Positions 6,606 through 12,459 of a DNA stretch of 13,286 bases are shown here, in pieces; within the stretch, counting starts at the first letter, position 1; each line of letters starts with the position of its first letter. The notes under the pieces were generated by a model, which was not told the DNA's origin, did not search any database, and saw only the letters and a program-made list of their open reading frames with translations. This DNA comes from DATLFP01 sp035540955 (GTDB taxonomy: Bacteria > Actinomycetota > Acidimicrobiia > Acidimicrobiales > CADCSY01): NCBI GenBank assembly GCA_035540955.1, contig DATLFP010000014.1:1-13286 (forward strand), written 5' to 3'. The position numbers and the translations under genes are program-made.

Positions 6606-7406
6606 TCAGGTGGTCTCGGTCTGGGCCCGGCCTCGCTCGATGATGGCCTGGCGGCGGCGCTCGACCTCGGCCGGGTCGAAGCCCGTGGCTTGCCACTCGG
6701 TGGCCATGCGCCGCTCGACCCGCCACCCCTCGGCCACGGTGGTGCCGGTCACGGCGTCGTAGGTCTCGAGCATCCGGCGCACGCCCCGCTGGTCGTTGCC
6801 GGCCACGTCGGCGGCGATCGACCGGGTGAACGGCAGGAGCTCGGCGTGGGGCACGACGTGGTTCACGAGGCCGAACCGGAGCGCCTCCTCGGCACCCATG
6901 AAGTTGCCGGTGATGCTCATCTCGCGTGCGCGGCGCACGCCGATCGCCTGGGGGAGCAGCACCGTGAGCCCCCACCCGGGCATGACGCCGACGCGGCTGT
7001 GCGTGTCGGCGAACCGGGCGTGCTCCGACGCGATGAGGAAGTCGCAGTTGAGGGCGATCTCGAACCCGCCCGTGATGGCCACCCCGTTGATGGCGCCGAT
7101 CACCGGCTTGGTCATCGCCGGGAACGGACGGGTGACCACCGGGTCGGGGTCGGTGCCGGGGCCACCGGCCTCGGCTGGCGCCGGACGGGGCCGGGAGCCG
7201 AGCTCCTTCAGGTCGAGGCCGGCGCAGAAGGCGGGGTCGGCGCCGGTGAGGATCACCACGTCGACGCCCTCGTCGGCTTCGAGCGCCAGCATCGCCTCCG
7301 GCAGCGCCGCCCGCAGCTCGGCGTTCAGCGCGTTGCGCGCCTCGGGGCGGTTCATCGTCACCGTGCCGATCCGGTCGGCCACCTCAACGAGCACCACGTC
7401 ACTCAC
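6606..7406 (-). CDS. Crotonase-fold (enoyl-CoA hydratase/isomerase) protein
   Basis: A 266-residue crotonase superfamily protein acting on acyl-CoA thioesters. The oxyanion-hole segments are GADPAFCAGLDLKEL (55-69) and INGVAITGGFEIAL (106-119), and E116 aligns with the first catalytic glutamate of enoyl-CoA hydratase. The second glutamate position is occupied by H136 in ADTHSRVGVMPG, so plain hydration of an enoyl-CoA is not assured; isomerase, hydrolase or other crotonase chemistry is possible. A Pro/Gly-rich insert spans about 71-90. GTG 7406 is chosen because AGGAG (7421-7417) is 10 nt upstream and VSDVVLVEV is a normal N terminus; any longer start would overlap the upstream gene extensively. 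It follows the unknown acidic gene by 7 bp and is the last gene of the leftward cluster. Confidence 0.88.
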   Translation of the reverse strand: MSDVVLVEVADRIGTVTMNRPEARNALNAELRAALPEAMLALEADEGVDVVILTGADPAFCAGLDLKELGSRPRPAPAEAGGPGTDPDPVVTRPFPAMTKPVIGAINGVAITGGFEIALNCDFLIASEHARFADTHSRVGVMPGWGLTVLLPQAIGVRRAREMSITGNFMGAEEALRFGLVNHVVPHAELLPFTRSIAADVAGNDQRGVRRMLETYDAVTGTTVAEGWRVERRMATEWQATGFDPAEVERRRQAIIERGRAQTETT

Positions 7407-7413
7407 GGGCAGG

Positions 7414-8016
7414 TCACTCCTCGTCGTCTTCAGGGGGGAGGTAGGCGAGCTTGAGATCGCCGAGGCGCACCAGGGTCGAGGCGACCCAGCCGCCCATGCC
7501 GCCGAACCGCTCGTCGAGGATCGACCCGTCGGCGAGGGCGGCCTCCTCGAGCGGCACGGTGCCCTCGTAGGACACCTCGAGGGCGAACTCACCGTTGGCG
7601 AGGTCGTGGCCGTACACCTGCTCGATGGTGGGGCCCGATCGCTCGAGCGGTTCGAGGCCGATGGGCGGGCTCTCGGCGGGGAGCACCGCGAGCACCATCT
7701 CGGGATCCGGTCGCTCGGCCAGCCGCTGGATGCGCAGCGTGATCTCCACGATGATCTCCGGCGGCTCCTCGAACGGCTCGCCGATGTACCAGCTGCGGTA
7801 CGCGGTCTGGGCCCACGTCGGCCAGTCGAGGGTGATGTCGGCTCGCACCCGGGGCGGCATGCCCTCGCCGGGGAGCCCGTAGCTGGTCTCCCACGTGAGG
7901 TCGCCGAGCAGCACGTCGACCTGGAACCGCTCCTCGAACGCCTGCCGCTCGAGGAACGCGTCGCGCATGGCGTCGCTCATGGCGCCGATGGCATCGGTGA
8001 AGACGTGGTCGAGCAC
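7414..8016 (-). CDS. Acidic conserved-looking protein of unknown function
   Basis: A 200-residue protein I do not recognise. It has no signal peptide or membrane helix and is rich in Asp and Glu, ending PPEDDEE. The middle (about 85-180) alternates hydrophobic and charged residues as in beta strands, for example EIIVEITLRIQRL and GEFALEVSYEG, so a beta-rich cytosolic fold is likely. The frame is limited upstream by a TAA directly next to GTG 8016, so GTG 8016 is the longest possible start; GGAG lies 8 nt farther upstream inside a repeat copy. Codon use matches the neighbours, and it is joined to the crotonase gene by a 7-bp gap, suggesting a related job, but no function can be named. Confidence 0.75.
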   Translation of the reverse strand: MLDHVFTDAIGAMSDAMRDAFLERQAFEERFQVDVLLGDLTWETSYGLPGEGMPPRVRADITLDWPTWAQTAYRSWYIGEPFEEPPEIIVEITLRIQRLAERPDPEMVLAVLPAESPPIGLEPLERSGPTIEQVYGHDLANGEFALEVSYEGTVPLEEAALADGSILDERFGGMGGWVASTLVRLGDLKLAYLPPEDDEE

Positions 8017-8021
8017 TTATC

Positions 8022-8061
8022 TGGTCTCCGCTCTGCGCCGTGGGGCTCGCTGGCGCTCGCG
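8022..8061. repeat. Direct repeat copy 1 (40 bp)
   Basis: A 40-bp unit containing GGGGCTCGCTGGCGCTCGCG, repeated 87 bp away with 38 of 40 bases identical. It ends 5 bp from the GTG of the unknown gene, so it supplies that gene's 5' untranslated region and its GGAG Shine-Dalgarno; copy 2 has GCAG at the same place. A 12-bp palindrome, CGCTCGCGAGCG (8054-8065), overlaps its right end. Confidence 0.85.
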
Positions 8062-8083
8062 AGCGGGCTTGCCGCTCCGACGT

Positions 8084-8101
8084 GCCGGACTGCCGTCCGG
8101 C
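8084..8101. repeat. Small perfect hairpin between the two direct repeats
   Basis: GCCGGAC (8084-8090) and GTCCGGC (8095-8101) form a 7-bp stem with a 4-nt loop, midway between the two 40-bp repeats. No T tract follows in either direction. It may be part of the same repeat element. Confidence 0.6.
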
Positions 8102-8108
8102 CGTGACA

Positions 8109-8148
8109 TGGTCTGCGCTCTGCGCCATGGGGCTCGCTGGCGCTCGCG
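8109..8148. repeat. Direct repeat copy 2 (40 bp)
   Basis: Second copy of the 40-bp unit, differing from copy 1 at two positions. Its right end runs into the hairpin at 8146-8169, which spans the stop codon of the VOC-like gene. Confidence 0.85.
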
Positions 8149-8169
8149 CTCGTGCGTGGTCACGAGCGC
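8146..8169 (-). promoter_or_regulatory. Hairpin across the stop codon of the VOC-like gene
   Basis: GCGCTCGTG (8146-8154) pairs perfectly with CACGAGCGC (8161-8169) around a 6-nt loop; the stop codon of the VOC-like gene (8162-8160) is in this hairpin. It could protect the 3' end of the upstream transcript or reduce readthrough to the downstream genes. There is no T tract. Confidence 0.45.
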
Positions 8170-8780
8170 CGCTCGGGTTGCGACATGAAGGCGATGGCGG
8201 TGGCGATCCCGAGGTCGCGGGTCCGGAGGGTGGCGATGCGGCGGCCAGGCTGCACGGCGTCCTTGGGGTCGGTGACCAGCTCGCCGAGCGTGTCCTTCGT
8301 GAGGTCGAGGTCGGTCACGTTCACGGCGAGACCGTAGAAGCCGGCGGGACCGTCGCCACCGGGCTCGACCGGCCCCACGAGCTCGACGATCACCGCCCCG
8401 GCGCGGAAGAACACCTGCTGCATCCCGCGGCCGATGTCGCGCGCGCGCTTGGCCGGCAGCCCGACCGTCTCCAGCGCCGCCGTCGTGCGCCGGCTGTCGG
8501 GTGAGCGCACCACGACGTGGTCGATCGAGGTGGTGCCGTTGGCGTGTGGGACGGGCTCCGGGCGATCGCCATCGACGACGGTCGTGGGAATGCCGTCGAT
8601 GGGCTCGGCCCGCTCGAGCCCGGCGAAGCCCCACCCGGTGATGCCGAGACCGTGGCCGCCGCCCTCGAGCCGCACCACGACGTCGCCCAGCACGCAGGTC
8701 CCGTCGCCGGCGACGCTGAACCCGGCGGCGCGCCACCCCTCGGCGTCGTCGACGGCGGTCAGCTCGGCGAGCACGGGCAC
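8160..8780 (-). CDS. VOC/glyoxalase-like protein
   Basis: A 206-residue protein that appears to contain two halves of the vicinal-oxygen-chelate fold. The second half is clearest: SIDHVVVRSPD (85-95) opens a module, with H88 and E133 in FFRAGAVIVELVGP as candidate metal ligands, and a DLxxTKDTLGEL helix follows. The first half (1-75) is more degenerate. VOC proteins include glyoxalases, dioxygenases, epimerases and antibiotic-binding proteins, so no reaction can be assigned. It starts at GTG 8780, 9 bp after the topoisomerase stop; GTG 8774 is an alternative. No strong Shine-Dalgarno is visible, so coupling to topoisomerase translation is likely. Confidence 0.75.
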   Translation of the reverse strand: MPVLAELTAVDDAEGWRAAGFSVAGDGTCVLGDVVVRLEGGGHGLGITGWGFAGLERAEPIDGIPTTVVDGDRPEPVPHANGTTSIDHVVVRSPDSRRTTAALETVGLPAKRARDIGRGMQQVFFRAGAVIVELVGPVEPGGDGPAGFYGLAVNVTDLDLTKDTLGELVTDPKDAVQPGRRIATLRTRDLGIATAIAFMSQPERRS

Positions 8781-8789
8781 ACCGGGAAC

Positions 8790-9839
8790 CTAGGCCGCGG
8801 CGCGCTCCTCGGTCGCCTTCGCCCGCAGCACCTTGAGGGCGGCTCGCTCGCTGCGCCGGCACGACGCCGAGGCGCGGGAGGTGCGCCACGCCTCGGCGAG
8901 GGTGCCGTCGAGGTGCGACTCGGGGATCGCCGGGTGCACGTAGCAGCTGCGGCAGACGGCCCGGGTGTTGCCGAGTCGGTCGGCGGCGGCGTCGACGGCG
9001 GCCACGATGTGCTGCTCCGCCTCCCGCTCCGACGCCGCCGGCCCGAGGTCGACGAGGGTCTCGGCGGCGATGACGGTGCCGCCCCACGTGCGGAAGTCCT
9101 TGGCCGTGAACGCCGCGCCGGTGAGCTCGCGCAGGTAGCTGTTCACGTCGGCCGAGCCCACGTCGACGGGCTGCCCCTCGTCGTCGAGGTACTGGAACAG
9201 CTCCTCGCCGGGCAGCTCCTGACATGCCTTGACGATGGTGGCCAGACGACGGTCGCGCAGGTCGATCTCGCGCGCCTGGCCGCTCTTGGCGGTGAACTCG
9301 AAGCGCACCACCGATCCTTCGACCACCGCGTGCTGCTCTCGCAGGGTGGTCAGCCCGTAGGAGTCGTTGCTGACGGCATACTCGTCGTTCCCCACCCGGA
9401 TCAGCGTGTCGTCGAGCAGCCGGACCACGGCCGCCAGCACCTTCTCCCGGGGCAGGCCGCGGAGGCGCAGGTGCTCCTCGACGCGGGCTCGCAGCGCGGG
9501 GAGGGCGGCGGCGAAGTCGGCGAGCCGGAAGTACTTGTTGCTGTCGCGCACCTCGCGCCACCGCTCGTGGTAGCGGTACTGCTTGCGGCCTCGGGCGTCG
9601 CGGCCGGTGGCCAGGATGTGGCCGTCGGGGATCGGGCAGATCCACACGTCGGTCCACGCCGGCGGGATCACGATCGACTCGATCCAGGCGCGGGTCGCCG
9701 TGCTCACCGGCCGGCCGTCGGGATGGTGGTAGGAGAAGCCCTTGCCTCGCCGGCGCCGGGAGATGCCGGGTCCGGCGTCGTTCACGTAGTAGAGGCCGGC
9801 GTCGTCGGCATCGCTGAGGGACTCGAAGAGGTCGGCCAT
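8790..9839 (-). CDS. DNA topoisomerase IB (poxvirus/bacterial type)
   Basis: A 349-residue type IB topoisomerase, which relaxes supercoils by a transient 3'-phosphotyrosine nick. The catalytic set aligns with vaccinia and Deinococcus enzymes: R148 in LIRVGNDEYA, K185 in FTAKSGQ, R250 in KDFRTWGGT and the nucleophile Y300 in CRSCYVHPAI. N291 stands at the position held by histidine in the viral enzyme, a substitution I recall from bacterial TopIB. The N-terminal beta domain (about 1-95) includes GRKQYRYH. Length is normal for the bacterial family, and there is no export signal. ATG 9839 is directly preceded by a perfect 8-bp hairpin, and no separate Shine-Dalgarno is visible. It lies between bL37 and the VOC-like gene in one leftward cluster. 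Confidence 0.95.
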   Translation of the reverse strand: MADLFESLSDADDAGLYYVNDAGPGISRRRRGKGFSYHHPDGRPVSTATRAWIESIVIPPAWTDVWICPIPDGHILATGRDARGRKQYRYHERWREVRDSNKYFRLADFAAALPALRARVEEHLRLRGLPREKVLAAVVRLLDDTLIRVGNDEYAVSNDSYGLTTLREQHAVVEGSVVRFEFTAKSGQAREIDLRDRRLATIVKACQELPGEELFQYLDDEGQPVDVGSADVNSYLRELTGAAFTAKDFRTWGGTVIAAETLVDLGPAASEREAEQHIVAAVDAAADRLGNTRAVCRSCYVHPAIPESHLDGTLAEAWRTSRASASCRRSERAALKVLRAKATEERAAA

Positions 9840-9862
9840 GGCCGGGGGTGCCTACCCCGGCC
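9840..9862 (-). promoter_or_regulatory. Perfect hairpin touching the TopIB start codon
   Basis: GGCCGGGG (9840-9847) and CCCCGGCC (9855-9862) form a perfect 8-bp stem with a 7-nt loop whose end abuts ATG 9839. In the mRNA this would bury the region where a ribosome binds, including the only purine-rich stretch. It may lower TopIB translation or separate it from the bL37 transcript. There is no T tract. Confidence 0.45.
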
Positions 9863-9872
9863 GCCGCTACAG

Positions 9873-9956
9873 CTAGCGCCCGGCGTTGGGCTTGGAGCCG
9901 TGGTTGGCCTTGCTCTTGCGGGCCTTCGTGCGGCGCTTCGAGGTCTTCTTCGACAT
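9873..9956 (-). CDS. Ribosomal protein bL37-like microprotein (27 aa)
   Basis: A 27-residue, very basic open reading frame, starting MSKKTSKRRTKARK and ending KANHGSKPNAGR. Its size, Lys/Arg content and the KANHG-x-x-PN ending match the actinobacterial 50S protein bL37 seen in mycobacterial ribosome structures, as I remember that sequence; it would bind 23S rRNA. It is too short for most gene callers. All codons but the start end in G, C or a conserved choice, the frame fills most of the 130-bp gap between the HhH-PHP and TopIB genes, and it starts 13 bp after the HhH-PHP stop. No Shine-Dalgarno precedes the ATG; a TAGCCT box (9972-9967) lies 10 nt upstream and could give it its own promoter. 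Confidence 0.78.
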   Translation of the reverse strand: MSKKTSKRRTKARKSKANHGSKPNAGR

Positions 9957-9969
9957 AGGAAGGTCGAGG

Positions 9970-11019
9970 CTACCGGGTCCAGCTCAGGAGGTCGTCGGCG
10001 TCGAGGGCGTTCACGATGCGATCGGGGGTGACGCCGCACTCCGCGGCACGGTCGGCGCCGTAGGCCTGCCACTCGAGCTGGCCGGGGGCGTGGGCATCGG
10101 TGTCGATGGAGAACCGGCACCCGAGCTCCTCGGCGATCGTGAGCAGGCGGCGGGGCGGATCGAGCCGCTCGGGCCGCGAGTTGATCTCGACCGCGGTGCC
10201 GAACCGCTCGCAGGCGTGGAACACCACCTCGGGGTCGAAGTCCGACTCGGGCCGTCCCCGGCCGACGACGATGCGCCCGGTGCAGTGCCCGAGGACGTCG
10301 ACGTGCGGGTTGGCGATGGCGGTGATCATCCGCCGCGTCATCTCCCGCCGCTCCATGCGCAGCTTGGAGTGGACGCTGGCCACGACGACGTCGAGCCGCT
10401 CGAGGAGGTCGTCGTCCTGGTCGAGGGTGCCGTCGTCGAGGATGTCGACCTCGATGCCGGTGAGGACCCGGAACGCGGGTGCGGTGCCCGCCGCGTGCTC
10501 GGCCTGGAGCTCCTCGTTGAGCGCGGCGACGACGTCGAGCTGGCGCAGCAGCCGGTCGCGGTCGAGCCCGTTGGCGACGGTGAGCCGGGGCGAGTGGTCG
10601 GTGAGGGCGATGTACTCGTGCCCGAGGTCGCGCGCCGCCCGGGCCATCACCTCGATCTCGGCCCCGCCGTCGCTCCAGGTCGAGTGGACGTGCAGGTCGC
10701 CTCGCAGCGCGGCGAGCAGCTCGTTGCCGGCGCCCACCGTCACGCCGGTGGTCTCCTCGAGCGTGGCCAGGTACGCGGTGGTGCCCGTCTCCACCACCTC
10801 GGTGACGATGGCGGCCGTCTTCGGGCCGATGCTCTCGAGCTCCTGCAGCGTGCCCCGGCGCACTCGCATCGCGAGCTCCTCGGCGGGCAGGGCCCGGATC
10901 GCCTCCGCCGCCCGCAGGTAGGCCCGCACCCGGTACGACTTCTCCCGGGCCCGGTCCAGCAGGTAGGCGATCCGCTCGAGGGCGTCGGCGGGCTCGGTGC
11001 GCGGGCTCTCCGATGTCAC
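9970..11019 (-). CDS. HhH-PHP domain protein (PolX-like without polymerase core)
   Basis: A 349-residue protein joining an N-terminal helix-hairpin-helix region (about 11-100; HhH turn in LESIGPKTAA, 61-70) to a C-terminal PHP phosphoesterase domain. Metal-ligand candidates are H110 and H112 in GDLHVHS, D117, D141-H142 in TDHSPR, E190 in TGIEVD, H217 in SVHSK, H239, H245 in GHCTG, and D308-H310 in TDAH. In bacterial family X DNA polymerases a nucleotidyltransferase palm lies between these two domains; here it is absent, so the protein cannot polymerise and is more likely a nuclease or phosphoesterase. I recall similar ~340-residue proteins in actinobacteria. GTG 11019 lies 8 nt after a TACCGT box and has no Shine-Dalgarno. 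It heads the leftward cluster with bL37 and TopIB. Confidence 0.88.
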   Translation of the reverse strand: MTSESPRTEPADALERIAYLLDRAREKSYRVRAYLRAAEAIRALPAEELAMRVRRGTLQELESIGPKTAAIVTEVVETGTTAYLATLEETTGVTVGAGNELLAALRGDLHVHSTWSDGGAEIEVMARAARDLGHEYIALTDHSPRLTVANGLDRDRLLRQLDVVAALNEELQAEHAAGTAPAFRVLTGIEVDILDDGTLDQDDDLLERLDVVVASVHSKLRMERREMTRRMITAIANPHVDVLGHCTGRIVVGRGRPESDFDPEVVFHACERFGTAVEINSRPERLDPPRRLLTIAEELGCRFSIDTDAHAPGQLEWQAYGADRAAECGVTPDRIVNALDADDLLSWTR

Positions 11020-11027
11020 GCGTGGCG

Positions 11028-11037
11028 ACGGTACCGT
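11028..11037. promoter_or_regulatory. Palindromic shared -10 element for ychF and the HhH-PHP gene
   Basis: ACGGTACCGT is a perfect 10-bp palindrome that reads as TACCGT in both directions, the two -10-like boxes sharing the central TA. Rightwards the box (11032-11037) ends 7 nt before GTG 11045; leftwards (11033-11028) it ends 8 nt before GTG 11019. The gap between the start codons is only 25 bp and holds no Shine-Dalgarno for either gene, so both mRNAs are probably leaderless or nearly so. The symmetry might instead be a protein-binding site. Confidence 0.55.
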
Positions 11038-11044
11038 GAGCGCC

Positions 11045-12121
11045 GTGGAACGCTTCGGCTTCGTCGGCCTGCCCAACGCCGGCAAGTCGTCGCTCTTCAA
11101 CGCTCTCTCCGGGGCCAGCGCGCTGGCGGCGGCGTACCCGTTCGCCACCGTCGATCCGAACATCGGGGTGGCGCCGGTGCCCGACGAGCGCCTCGAGCGA
11201 TTGTCGGCCATGTCGAACAGCGCGAAGACGGTCCCCGCGCTCGTCGAGTTCGTCGACATCGCCGGCCTGGTCGCCGGTGCGTCCCAGGGTGAGGGCCTCG
11301 GCAACCGGTTCCTCGGGCACATCCGCGAGGTCGACGCCATCGTGTTCGTGCTCCGGGCGTTCGAGGACGACGACGTGGTGGGCGCCAGCGACCCTGTCGA
11401 GCACCTCGCCACCCTCGAGACCGAGCTGGCCCTGGCCGACCTGCAGAGCGTGGAGGGCAAGATCGACCGGCACCGCAAGGCGGCCCGCGCCGACAAGTCG
11501 CTCCAGCCCGAGGTCGACGCACTCGACGCCGCGCTCGCGGTCCTGAGCGAGGGCACCCCCGTCTACCGGTCGGACCTGAGCGCCGAGCAGCGGGCCGCGC
11601 TGCGACCGTGGTTCCTGCTCACCAACAAGCCGGTCCTGGCGGTCGTGAACGTGGGTGAGGACCAGCTCGCCCGGGCCGACGAGCTGGCGGCGCCGGTGCG
11701 GGAGGCGTTGGGGCCGCGGGCCGAGGTGGTGCCCATGTGCGTCCAGCTGTACGCCGAGGCCGTGCAGCTCCCGGCCGACGAGCGCGCCGAGCTGCTCGAC
11801 GCCTACGGGCTCGGCGAAGGCGCGGTGGCCACGCTGCTGAACGCCGCCTACCGGCTGCTCGGGCTGCGCACGTTCCTCACCACCGGGGAGAAGGAGTCGC
11901 GGGCGTGGACGTTCCGTGCCGGCTGGAGGGCGCCGCAGTGCGCGGGCGTGATCCACGGCGACTTCGAGCGGGGGTTCATCAAGGCCGAGGTGATCCACTG
12001 GGACGAGCTGCTCGAGCTCGGCTCGTGGTCGAAGGCACGCGACGTCGGCAAGCTCCGCATCGAGGGCAAGGACTACGTGATGCAGGACGGCGACGTCGTC
12101 GAGTTCCGATTCAACGTGTAG
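11045..12121 (+). CDS. ychF: YchF, OLA1-type nucleotide-binding ATPase
   Basis: A 358-residue ribosome-associated P-loop protein of the Obg-related YchF/OLA1 family, which prefers ATP over GTP because its G4 motif is NxxE. The order is P-loop GLPNAGKSS (8-16), a tyrosine-phenylalanine switch region YPFATVDPN, G3 DIAG (71-74), a helical insertion (about 105-190), G4 as NVGE (202-205) and a C-terminal TGS domain (about 276-358) with TFLTTGEKESRAW and GVIHGDFERGFIKAEV. Length is typical (about 360). GTG 11045 is chosen over GTG 11036 because it puts MERFGFVGLP at the normal N terminus and lies 7 nt after TACCGT. It is followed by DUF192 and rsmI in the same direction. Confidence 0.96.
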   Translation: MERFGFVGLPNAGKSSLFNALSGASALAAAYPFATVDPNIGVAPVPDERLERLSAMSNSAKTVPALVEFVDIAGLVAGASQGEGLGNRFLGHIREVDAIVFVLRAFEDDDVVGASDPVEHLATLETELALADLQSVEGKIDRHRKAARADKSLQPEVDALDAALAVLSEGTPVYRSDLSAEQRAALRPWFLLTNKPVLAVVNVGEDQLARADELAAPVREALGPRAEVVPMCVQLYAEAVQLPADERAELLDAYGLGEGAVATLLNAAYRLLGLRTFLTTGEKESRAWTFRAGWRAPQCAGVIHGDFERGFIKAEVIHWDELLELGSWSKARDVGKLRIEGKDYVMQDGDVVEFRFNV

Positions 12122-12156
12122 GGGGCGACATTCCCTGGCTGCTGCGCGACGGTGAG

Positions 12157-12459
12157 GTGCTCGCTTCGCTCGAGGTCGCGGACGGGGCCCGGCGCCGGGC
12201 GAAGGGACTGCTCGGCCGGGACGGCTTCGAGGGAGCGCTGCTCCTCCGGCCGGCGCTGCAGGTGCACACCCTCGGGATGCGGTTCCCGATCGACGTCGCC
12301 TACTGCGATCGCGACCTGCGGGTCGTCACCGTCGTCATCGGGATGAAGCCGCGGCGCATCGGCCGGCCCCGGTTCGGGTGCCGCGCCGTCATCGAGGCCG
12401 AGGCCGGCGCGTTCGAGCGCTGGCACCTGCAGCCCGGCGACGAGCTGGAGATCGGGTGA
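12157..12459 (+). CDS. DUF192 family protein
   Basis: A short protein of the DUF192 family, recognised by KGLLGRDGFEGALLL, the HTLGMRFPIDVAYCD core and the HLQPGDELEIG ending. Function is unknown; the fold is a small beta barrel. There is no secretion signal, unlike many Gram-negative members. The coordinates use the first canonical start, GTG 12157 (100 residues). The conserved segment WLLRDGEVLASLEVAD begins earlier, so real translation may start at ATT 12130, which follows GGGGG (12121-12125) by 4 nt and would give 109 residues. It begins within 40 bp of the ychF stop and overlaps rsmI by 4 bp. Confidence 0.87.
   Translation: MLASLEVADGARRRAKGLLGRDGFEGALLLRPALQVHTLGMRFPIDVAYCDRDLRVVTVVIGMKPRRIGRPRFGCRAVIEAEAGAFERWHLQPGDELEIG

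Noticed and set aside
7589..8128. Minus-strand frame starting at an ATG inside repeat copy 2 (MAQSADHV...)
   Set aside because: After the repeat it continues out of frame through the unknown acidic gene with Arg/His-rich shadow sequence; third-base GC favours the frame starting at GTG 8016.
8022..8148. CRISPR array from the two 40-bp direct repeats
   Set aside because: Only two copies, spacer contains its own hairpin, no cas genes, and the unit resembles an intergenic palindromic repeat element.
9782..11998. A 738-codon minus-strand frame across TopIB, bL37, HhH-PHP and ychF
   Set aside because: It crosses four well-supported genes in other frames or on the opposite strand and shows only low-complexity Arg/Ala/Pro sequence.
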